Below are positions 58,041 to 64,000 of a stretch of DNA of 64,000 bases, piece after piece. The notes beneath the pieces were generated by a model that saw only the letters and a list, made by a program, of their open reading frames with translations, did no database searches and was not told the DNA's origin. Every line of letters starts with the position of its first letter. Position 1 is the first letter of the stretch. A program made the position numbers and the translations under genes. The stretch is from Streptomyces sp. NBC_01445 (GTDB taxonomy: Bacteria > Actinomycetota > Actinomycetes > Streptomycetales > Streptomycetaceae): NCBI RefSeq assembly GCF_035918235.1, contig NZ_CP109485.1, positions 8,711,001 to 8,775,000 on the forward strand, given 5' to 3'.

Positions 58041-59399
58041 TCAGATCGCGGCGTACTTCTGGAGGAACAGCGCCTCGGCGACCGAGAGCCGCTCCAGCTC
58101 CTGCGGCGACACGCTCTCGTTCACCGCGTGGATCTGCGCCTCGGGCTCGCTCAGGCCGATCAGCAGGATCTCCGCCTCCGGGTACAGCGACGCGAGCGTG
58201 TTGCACAGCGGGATCGAGCCGCCCTGGCCCGCGTACTGCATCTCCTGACCGTCGTACGCGACGCTCATCGCCTCCGTCATCGCCGCGTACGCCGGGCTGC
58301 CGGTGTTCGCGCGGAACGCCTGGCCCTGCCCGATCTGCTCGACCTGGACGCGGGCGCCCCACGGGGTGTGCGACTCGATGTGCGCGACGAGGAGCTTCGT
58401 CGCCTCCACGGCGTCAATGCCCGGCGGCACCCGCAGGCTGATCAGGGCGCGCGCCCCGGCCTGCACGGACGGCGTCGCGCCGACGACCGGCGGGCAGTCG
58501 ATACCGAGGACGGTGACGGCGGGGCGGGCCCAGATGCGGTCGGCGACCGTGCCCGAACCGATCAGCTCGACACCGTCGATGACCTTGGCGTCCTTGCGGA
58601 ACTGGCCCTCGTCGTACTGGAGGCCGTCCCACGCGGCGTCGCCCGCGAGACCGTCGACCGTCGTCGAGCCGTCCTCCGCGCGCAGCGAGTCGAGGACACG
58701 CACCAGCGCCGCGAGCGCGTCCGGGGCCGCGCCGCCGAACTGGCCCGAGTGCAGGTTGCCCCCGAGGGTGTCGACCTGGACGCGGACGAGCGTCATGCCG
58801 CGCAGCGTCGACGTGGCAGTCGGCAGCCCGACCCGGAAGTTTCCGGCGTCACCGATGACGATCGTGTCCGCCTTCAGCAGCTCCGGGTGCTGCTCGGCGT
58901 ACCGCTCGAGACCGCCCGTGCCCTGCTCCTCGGAACCCTCGGCGATCACCTTGACGTTCACCGGGACACCGCCGTTGGCCTTGAGCGCGCGCACGGCGAG
59001 CAGGTGCATCAGGACGCCGCCCTTGCAGTCCGCGGCGCCGCGCCCGTACCAGCGGCCGTCCTCACGCTCCGTCAGCTCGAACGGCGGCGTGACCCACGCC
59101 GACTCGTCCAGCGGAGGCTGCACGTCGTAGTGCGCGTACAGGAGAACGGTCGGCGCGCCCTCGGGGCCCGGCAGGAAGCCGTACACCGACTGCGTCCCGT
59201 CCGGGGTGTCGAGCAGCGCGACGTCCTGGAAGCCCTCGGCGCGCAGCGCGTCCGCCACCCAGTTCGCGGCGCCCTCGCTCTCGCTCTTCGGGAACTGGTC
59301 GAAGTCCGCCACCGACTTGAACGCCACCAGTTCGGCGAGCTCGGTCCGGGCCCCGGGCATGAGCGAGGCGACGGTCTCGGCGATCGGATTCGGTGACAT
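58041..59399 (-). CDS. M20-family dipeptidase
   Basis: A 452-residue dinuclear zinc peptidase of the carnosinase-like (M20 dipeptidase) branch. Motifs: LLYAHYDVQP, GRGAADCKGGVLMHL, VIAEGSEEQGTGGL with the catalytic Glu pair, DAGNFRVG, and the terminal HAVNESVS. The dimerisation domain (about residues 200-340) includes RVQVDTLGGNLHSGQFGG. GAGGAG precedes the ATG at 59399. It releases amino acids from dipeptides in the cytoplasm. It is unrelated in detail to the M20 enzyme at 17507, which is the shorter ArgE/DapE type. Confidence 0.93.
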   Translation of the reverse strand: MSPNPIAETVASLMPGARTELAELVAFKSVADFDQFPKSESEGAANWVADALRAEGFQDVALLDTPDGTQSVYGFLPGPEGAPTVLLYAHYDVQPPLDESAWVTPPFELTEREDGRWYGRGAADCKGGVLMHLLAVRALKANGGVPVNVKVIAEGSEEQGTGGLERYAEQHPELLKADTIVIGDAGNFRVGLPTATSTLRGMTLVRVQVDTLGGNLHSGQFGGAAPDALAALVRVLDSLRAEDGSTTVDGLAGDAAWDGLQYDEGQFRKDAKVIDGVELIGSGTVADRIWARPAVTVLGIDCPPVVGATPSVQAGARALISLRVPPGIDAVEATKLLVAHIESHTPWGARVQVEQIGQGQAFRANTGSPAYAAMTEAMSVAYDGQEMQYAGQGGSIPLCNTLASLYPEAEILLIGLSEPEAQIHAVNESVSPQELERLSVAEALFLQKYAAI

Positions 59400-59610
59400 G
59401 GGAACGCTCCTCGTAGGTGCGACGTTGCACGTGTGTGTACGTATGCGGCTTTCGCACGCGTCCGTGCGGGTCCGCCGTCGGCTGGTGTGCGTGAGCGTTT
59501 CGTGCACAGGGCATGCGGTGCCGATCCTGCCACAAGGGGTTGGCGGGACACCGCCGTAGGATGCCTGGGAAAGGTGCGGCAGGCGGCTGGATCGGGAGCA
59601 GTAGACCATC

Positions 59611-60927
59611 GTGAGCAGCGAGAACTCGGCGGACGGCAACGGAACGGGCGAGCACGCGGCGGACGCCGGTGACGGCGGGCAGGTGTGGGACGTCGTCGTG
59701 GTGGGCGCCGGTCCCGCCGGCGCCTCGGCCGCCTACGCGGCAGCGGTCGCCGGACGCAGCGTCCTCCTTCTGGAGAAAGCGGAACTGCCCCGGTACAAGA
59801 CGTGCGGCGGCGGCATCATCGGTCCTTCCAGGGACGCGCTGCCGCCGGGATTCGAGCTGCCGTTCCGGGACCGGATCGACGCGGTGACGTTCTCCCTCGA
59901 CGGGAAGTTCACCCGCACCCGGCGCTCCCGCCACATGCTCTTCGGCCTGGTGAACCGCGCCGACTTCGACCACCAGCTCGTCGAGCACGCCGAGAAGGCG
60001 GGCGCCGAGCTGCGCACCGGGACGACGGTCTCGCGGGTGGAGCAGCACGGCTCGGCCGTGCCCGACCGGCGCACGGTCGCCGTGATCCTCCAGGACGGCG
60101 AGGCCATCCTGGCGCGTGCCGTCGTCGGGGCGGACGGCAGTGCCAGTCGCATAGGGGCTCATGTCGGGGTGAAGCTCGACCAGGTCGATCTGGGTCTGGA
60201 GGCGGAGATCCCCGTTCCCGAGACGGTCGCCGAGGACTGGAAGGGCCGCGTCCTCATCGACTGGGGCCCGATGCCCGGGAGTTACGGCTGGGTCTTCCCC
60301 AAGGGGGACACCCTGACCGTCGGCGTGATCTCGGCGCGGGGCGAGGGCGCCGCCACGAAGCGGTACCTGGAGGACTTCATCGCCCGGCTCGGCCTCGCCG
60401 GCTTCGAACCGTCGGTCTCCTCCGGCCATCTGACGCGCTGCCGTGCAGACGACTCACCGCTGTCGCGCGGTCGCGTACTCGTGTGTGGTGACGCGGCGGG
60501 TCTCCTCGAACCGTGGACCCGCGAGGGCATCTCGTTCGCGCTGCGGTCGGGTCGTCTCGCGGGGGAGTGGGCCGTCCGCGTCTCCGAGGCGCACGACGCG
60601 GTGGACGCGCGCCGGCAGGCTCTGAACTACGCGTTCGCTGTCAAGGCGGGGCTCGGTGTCGAGATGAGCGTCGGCAGGCGGATGCTGACCGTCTTCGAGC
60701 GCAGGCCCGGCGTGCTGCACGCGGCGATCACCGGGTTCCGGCCCGCGTGGAAGGCGTTCGCCCGCATCACCCGCGGATCGACGACGCTGGGCGAGATCGT
60801 CAGGACGTATCCGATGGCGGGTCGCGTCCTGAGCCGTCTGGACCGGCCGGCATCCGCGGCCGCGTCCTCGGCTGATCCGTCGGCCGTGCCGACGGTCGAC
60901 GATCCGGAGGCTACTTCTCGATCGTGA
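59611..60927 (+). CDS. Geranylgeranyl reductase-family FAD oxidoreductase
   Basis: A 438-residue flavoprotein. DVVVVGAGPAGASAAYAAAVAGRSVLLLEKAELPRYKTCGGGI is the FAD motif with the family's KxCGG, followed by VGADGSASRIG and VLVCGDAAGLLEPWTREGISFALRSGRLAGE. Members saturate prenyl chains of menaquinone, lipids or terpenoids using reduced flavin. A GTG at 59611 starts a 30-residue Gly/Asp-rich extension before the fold. Its last 17 bases overlap the convergent deazaflavin-type gene. The chain substrate is not predictable; menaquinone is a good guess. Confidence 0.9.
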   Translation: MSSENSADGNGTGEHAADAGDGGQVWDVVVVGAGPAGASAAYAAAVAGRSVLLLEKAELPRYKTCGGGIIGPSRDALPPGFELPFRDRIDAVTFSLDGKFTRTRRSRHMLFGLVNRADFDHQLVEHAEKAGAELRTGTTVSRVEQHGSAVPDRRTVAVILQDGEAILARAVVGADGSASRIGAHVGVKLDQVDLGLEAEIPVPETVAEDWKGRVLIDWGPMPGSYGWVFPKGDTLTVGVISARGEGAATKRYLEDFIARLGLAGFEPSVSSGHLTRCRADDSPLSRGRVLVCGDAAGLLEPWTREGISFALRSGRLAGEWAVRVSEAHDAVDARRQALNYAFAVKAGLGVEMSVGRRMLTVFERRPGVLHAAITGFRPAWKAFARITRGSTTLGEIVRTYPMAGRVLSRLDRPASAAASSADPSAVPTVDDPEATSRS

Positions 60928-61393
60928 TGAGGAAGACCGGGTGGTCCGGCGCGGCCGCGGTCAGCTCCTCGTCGGTCGACTTGGCAGTGACGCCCTGGAA
61001 GTACTGGTTGACCTCCCAGCCCCACTTCTCCAGGTAGCTGCGCAGGATCGGCAGCTTCTCGCTGTCGGGCACCTCGGTCGCGGTGAACGTACGGACCTTG
61101 CGCCCGACGCGCAGCTCGCCGGCCCCGGCGACGCGCATGTTGCGCACCCACTGGGAGTGCCCGCGGGCCGAGACGATGTACTGCGCGTCCTTGTACGTGT
61201 GCGGGTTGACCGGGATGCGCTGCATCTGACCGCTCTTGCGGCCGCGTACGGAGAGCTCGGCGGACCCCATCAGGCTGACGCCGTGGCGCGCGAGCCAGCC
61301 GATCACGCCGTTCAGTCGGACGTTCAGGCGGCTGCCCTTCAGGTAGTAGGGGCTGGGGGAGGAGGACGAGCCGGACTGGGCGTTCGCGGTCAT
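60911..61393 (-). CDS. Deazaflavin (F420)-dependent nitroreductase-family protein
   Basis: A 160-residue Ddn-like split-barrel protein. LNGVIGWLARHGVSLMGSAELSVRGRKSGQMQRIPVNPHTYKDAQYIVSARGHSQWVRNMRVAGAGELRVGRK is the diagnostic block with the RKSG F420-phosphate loop. The C-terminal part is a variable extension (EVNQYFQGVTAKSTDEELTAAA). AGGAG precedes the ATG at 61393. F420 enzymes of this family reduce quinones or antibiotics. It is divergent from the TetR gene with a large array of repeats between, so it is probably that regulator's target. Confidence 0.9.
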   Translation of the reverse strand: MTANAQSGSSSSPSPYYLKGSRLNVRLNGVIGWLARHGVSLMGSAELSVRGRKSGQMQRIPVNPHTYKDAQYIVSARGHSQWVRNMRVAGAGELRVGRKVRTFTATEVPDSEKLPILRSYLEKWGWEVNQYFQGVTAKSTDEELTAAAPDHPVFLITIEK

Positions 61394-61456
61394 GGGGTTC
61401 TCCTGGGTGTGGGTGGCGCGACAGGGGCGCCGCTGGAGTCGGTCTCGATCTCGGCT

Positions 61457-61657
61457 GCGAGAGCACTGCTCTCGCTTGAGATCAGTGTGCACGAGATCGG
61501 CGATCCAAAGCAAGAGCGGTGCTCTCTTTTCTGGTCGCCGCGGCAGAGTGCGCCGCTCGCCACTGAGTGCACTGCTCCCAAATGAGTGCACCGATCCATA
61601 ACGCGTGCATCGATCCGGAACGTGTGCACTGCTCCGAAAGCGTGGGACACTGCCCGT
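61457..61657. promoter_or_regulatory. Operator array with 19-bp iterated repeats
   Basis: GCGAGAGCACTGCTCTCGC (61457-61475) is a perfect palindrome with 8-base arms. A looser copy, GCAAGAGCGGTGCTCTC, follows at 61511-61527. Then GTGCA(C/T)(T/C)G(C/A)TCC starts at 61567, 61586, 61605 and 61624, exactly 19 bases apart, with a weak fifth unit at 61643. The shared core GCACTGCTC links the palindrome and the repeats. The array spans nearly the whole 264-base spacer between the F420-type gene and the TetR gene. Confidence 0.75.
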
Positions 61658-62410
61658 ATGAGCACCGCACGAGGAGCCAGGGCCAGGGCACGGGAAGAAG
61701 TCACCGCCGCCATCAAGGACGAGGCCCGCAGACAGCTCGCGGCCGAGGGCGCCGCCAAGCTGTCCCTGCGCGCCGTCGCCCGCGAGCTGGGCATGGTCTC
61801 CTCGGCGCTCTACCGCTACTTCCCCAGCCGCGACGACCTCCTGACGGCGCTCATCATCGACGCGTACGACTCCGTCGGTGAGGCGGCCGAGCAGGCGGAC
61901 GCCGCCCTGCTCAAGAAGGCGGCGAAGAGCAGCGACAAGGCGAAGACCTCCGACAGCAGGACCGAGGCGATCGCACCCGTGCGCCGCTGGGTCGCCGTCA
62001 GCGAAGCCGTCCGCGCCTGGGCGCTGGCCCACCCGCACGAGTACGCGCTCATCTTCGGCTCGCCCGTACCCGGATACAGCGCGCCGATGACAACCGTCCC
62101 GGCCGCGTCGCGCGTCGGGCTGCTGTTCTTCAGCATCGTCCGCGACGCCCACCAGGGCCGCGGGATCGCCGAGCCGCCGCTCCCCGAGGAGCTGCGGCCC
62201 GAGGCCGAGCGGCTCGGCGCCGACCTGGCCCCCGACCTGCCGCCCGCGACGGTGGCCGCGCTCGTGGCCGCCTGGGCGCAGCTGTTCGGCCTGATCGGCT
62301 TCGAGCTGTTCGGCCAGTTCAACCGGGTCGTGGAGGACCGTGCCGCCTTCTTCACGCACGCCGCGACACAGCTCGCCCACGGCGTGGGCCTGGTGCTGCC
62401 CCGGGAGTGA
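61658..62410 (+). CDS. TetR-family regulator with WHG-type C-domain
   Basis: A 250-residue repressor. The N-terminal HTH is EEVTAAIKDEARRQLAAEGAAKLSLRAVARELGMVSSALYRYFPSRDDLLTALI. The C-terminal domain (AWALAHPHEYALIFGSPVPGYSAP, AWAQLFGLIGFELFGQFNRV) matches the TetR_C WHG group. It is divergent from the deazaflavin-type reductase and faces the 19-bp repeat array, the likely binding region. It ends about 145 bases before the histidine-kinase gene, with nothing evident between. Confidence 0.92.
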   Translation: MSTARGARARAREEVTAAIKDEARRQLAAEGAAKLSLRAVARELGMVSSALYRYFPSRDDLLTALIIDAYDSVGEAAEQADAALLKKAAKSSDKAKTSDSRTEAIAPVRRWVAVSEAVRAWALAHPHEYALIFGSPVPGYSAPMTTVPAASRVGLLFFSIVRDAHQGRGIAEPPLPEELRPEAERLGADLAPDLPPATVAALVAAWAQLFGLIGFELFGQFNRVVEDRAAFFTHAATQLAHGVGLVLPRE

Positions 62411-62554
62411 CATGCCCTCGGCCCGGGAGCGGAAGTCGCTGCCCCGGGCATGACGCACGCCGCCCGAACTGCGTCGCGTACTCCCCGGGGAGTACGCGTG
62501 ATCACCACGCCCGGCTGACGCCCGCGACGGCGTCCGGCGTCTAGCGTTGCGGTC

Positions 62555-63847
62555 ATGGATGAGCAGCACGTACGCGGGGCCGGCGGCCCGCCCCGGGCCT
62601 GGGCGGGTCCGCCGCACCTCAGGCGCTACGGGCCGCCCTGGACGGCGACCGGTGCCGCCCGGCGAGGCCACTACGTGCCGCCCTGGTGGGGTGCCTCGGG
62701 CCAGGGGCCGCGCTGGCCCTGGCGGTCCACCGTCCTGATCACCGCGTTCGTCCTCGTCGGCTCGACCTTCGCGGCGCACGCCCAGACCGATCGCGCCGGC
62801 CTCGACGTGTTCGCCCGCGTGCTGCTGATCGCGAGTGGCGTTCTCCTGTTGTGGCGTCAGCGCTATCCGGTCCTCGTGGCCTTCGGTACGGCGGCGTGCG
62901 CGACGGTCTATCTCGGCGCGGGCTACGCGTACGGGCCGGTCTTCATCACCGTGGCCGTGGGCTGCTACGCGGCGATCGTCGCGGGGCACCGCAGAGCCGC
63001 GTGGGCGGCGGTCGGCATGTTCTGGGTGGGGCATGTCCTCGTGGCGCACTGGCTGTACGCGTATCTGCCGCCGTCGGGGGACGATGCCGCGTCCTGGGGG
63101 CAGGAGGGTTTCATCGCCGCGTGGGTCCTGGCGATCGTGGCCTTCTCCGAGCTGGTCAAAACGCGCCGCGAGCAGTGGGCGAAGGAGCGCGCCGAGCGCG
63201 AGAAGGCCGCAGAGCGGCGCGCCGACGAGGAGCGCCTGCGGATCGCACGCGAGCTGCACGACGTGCTCGCGCACTCCATCTCGGTCATCAACGTCCAGGC
63301 GGGCGTGGGTCTGGCGCTGCTCGACTCCGACCCCGAGCAGGCCCGTACCGCCCTCACCACCATCAAGTCCGCGAGCAAGGAGGCGCTGGGCGAGGTCCGC
63401 CAGGTCCTCGACACCCTCCGGACCCCGGGTGACGCGCCGCGCGCCCCCGCCCCGGGTCTCGACCGGCTCCCGGAACTCGTGGAGCAGGCGGCGAGCGCGG
63501 GCCTCACCGTCGACATCGACACGGAAGGATCCCGCGCCGCGCTGCCGCCCGGCGCAGACCTCGCCGCATTCCGCATCGTGCAGGAGGCGCTCACCAACGT
63601 CGTACGGCACTCGGAGTCGCGCAACGCGCGCGTGGAGGTGCGGTACTCGGGGACCGCGCTGTCCCTGCGCATCGACGACGACGGGCCGGCGAGCCATGAG
63701 GCGGCAGGTGGCAGCGGGAACGGGCTTGCGGGGATGCGTGAGCGGGCCGCCGCACTCGGTGGCACGATCGAGGCGGGACCGCGGCCCGACGGCGGTTTCC
63801 GGGTGCTCGCCGAACTGCCGTTCACGCCGACGGAGGAGAACTGTTGA
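62555..63847 (+). CDS. NarL-type sensor histidine kinase
   Basis: A 430-residue membrane kinase. Four or five helices fill residues 55-195 after a Pro/Gly/Trp-rich N-terminus. The HisKA_3 dimerisation domain carries His235 in IARELHDVLAHSISVINVQAGVGL, and the HATPase domain shows FRIVQEALTNVVRHS, LRIDDDG and GNGLAGMRERAAALGG. It should autophosphorylate and pass phosphate to the response regulator whose TTG start overlaps its stop. No extracellular sensor domain is present, so the signal may be membrane-related. Confidence 0.94.
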   Translation: MDEQHVRGAGGPPRAWAGPPHLRRYGPPWTATGAARRGHYVPPWWGASGQGPRWPWRSTVLITAFVLVGSTFAAHAQTDRAGLDVFARVLLIASGVLLLWRQRYPVLVAFGTAACATVYLGAGYAYGPVFITVAVGCYAAIVAGHRRAAWAAVGMFWVGHVLVAHWLYAYLPPSGDDAASWGQEGFIAAWVLAIVAFSELVKTRREQWAKERAEREKAAERRADEERLRIARELHDVLAHSISVINVQAGVGLALLDSDPEQARTALTTIKSASKEALGEVRQVLDTLRTPGDAPRAPAPGLDRLPELVEQAASAGLTVDIDTEGSRAALPPGADLAAFRIVQEALTNVVRHSESRNARVEVRYSGTALSLRIDDDGPASHEAAGGSGNGLAGMRERAAALGGTIEAGPRPDGGFRVLAELPFTPTEENC

Positions 63848-64000
63848 TCCGCGTACTGCTCGCCGACGACCAGTCGCTCGTCCGCGCCGGATTCCGGGCG
63901 CTGCTCGACGCGCAGAGCGACATCGAGGTCGCGGGGGAGGCATCCGACGGCGACGAGGCGGTGCGGCTCGTACGAGAACTGCGGCCCGACGTCGTCCTGA
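63844..64000 (+). CDS. Response regulator, N-terminal part (window edge)
   Basis: Fifty-two codons of a NarL-type receiver: IRVLLADDQSLVRAGFRALLDAQSDIEVAGEASDGDEAVRLVRELRPDVVL. The acidic pair DD and the approach to the phospho-Asp (PDVVL-D/M-x) are visible; the rest lies beyond the window. It starts at TTG, overlapping the kinase stop, so the two are co-translated. The C-terminal DNA-binding domain cannot be checked here. Confidence 0.92.
   Translation, partial: MIRVLLADDQSLVRAGFRALLDAQSDIEVAGEASDGDEAVRLVRELRPDVVL

Noticed and set aside
61567..61642. A CRISPR array at the 19-bp repeats
   Set aside because: Repeats are contiguous without separate spacers, too short and degenerate, and no cas genes are near.
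60911..63943. A 1010-codon minus-strand frame spanning the kinase, TetR and F420-type genes
   Set aside because: Only the last 160 codons are a real gene (60911-61393). The rest is antisense shadow of TetR and the histidine kinase.

Overview
The window is high-GC actinobacterial chromosome, most likely Streptomyces. Supporting signs are third-position G/C bias in every gene, frequent GTG and some TTG starts, ATGA/GTGA stop-start overlaps, and genus-typical families (XRE-DUF5753, DUF6879, DUF2630, DUF5134, DUF6421, DUF6986, DUF4395 with thioredoxin, a HVDL-type leader peptide).

Layout. 1-2380: an accessory-looking cassette with the 5' part of an XRE/DUF5753 regulator, a DUF6879 gene and four tiny overlapping genes, closed by a strong hairpin. 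2388-4416: a full-length old yellow enzyme, then a paralogue cut off after codon 105 that still holds the divergent promoter shared with an ArsR-type regulator. This looks like the edge of an inserted element. 4339-16403: housekeeping and stress genes (NCS2 purine permease, ferredoxin-NADP reductase, DUF305 lipoprotein with LVIVD protein, TetR, GNAT, PAP2, M56 peptidase, FUSC-MarR pair).

16584-25347: a FadR-type regulator diverging from a tightly coupled catabolic operon (M20 amidohydrolase, aldehyde dehydrogenase, SDR, DUF3311, sodium:solute symporter, a 34-codon ORF, cytosolic penicillin-acylase-type Ntn hydrolase). A perfect TGGT-N3-ACCA palindrome lies between them. I read this as import, amide cleavage and oxidation of an unknown N-acylated compound, and it is the best candidate for an undescribed pathway.

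25377-42553: type-II NADH dehydrogenase-like protein, VOC, GNAT and GDPD proteins, a PadR-controlled luciferase-like monooxygenase/esterase pair, an uncharacterised DUF6421-SDR-aldolase operon with a long leader hairpin, a leaderless transglutaminase-fold gene, a B3/B4-domain gene, an acyltransferase, a DUF4395/thioredoxin pair, a leader peptide with flavin reductase, both electron-transfer flavoprotein subunits and a DUF6986 protein.

42649-47604: an insertion-sequence nest. An intact IS1380-family element (CTAG target duplication, 13-bp ends) split an IS200/IS605-type tnpA/tnpB pair, and a second tnpB lies directly downstream. The nest interrupts an older gene whose possible start and clear C-terminal tail remain.

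47636-55317: a sugar locus with a LacI regulator and its palindrome, a ROK kinase, a secreted GH27 alpha-galactosidase and a three-gene ABC importer. The importer has no ATPase gene of its own here. 55332-64000: STAS protein, a kinase-Nudix fusion, an MBL hydrolase, an M20 dipeptidase, a geranylgeranyl-reductase-family flavoprotein, a deazaflavin (F420)-type reductase sharing a regulatory array of 19-bp iterated repeats with a divergent TetR gene, and a NarL-type two-component pair cut by the window end.

All assignments come from reading the sequence and recognising motifs. No searches were run.
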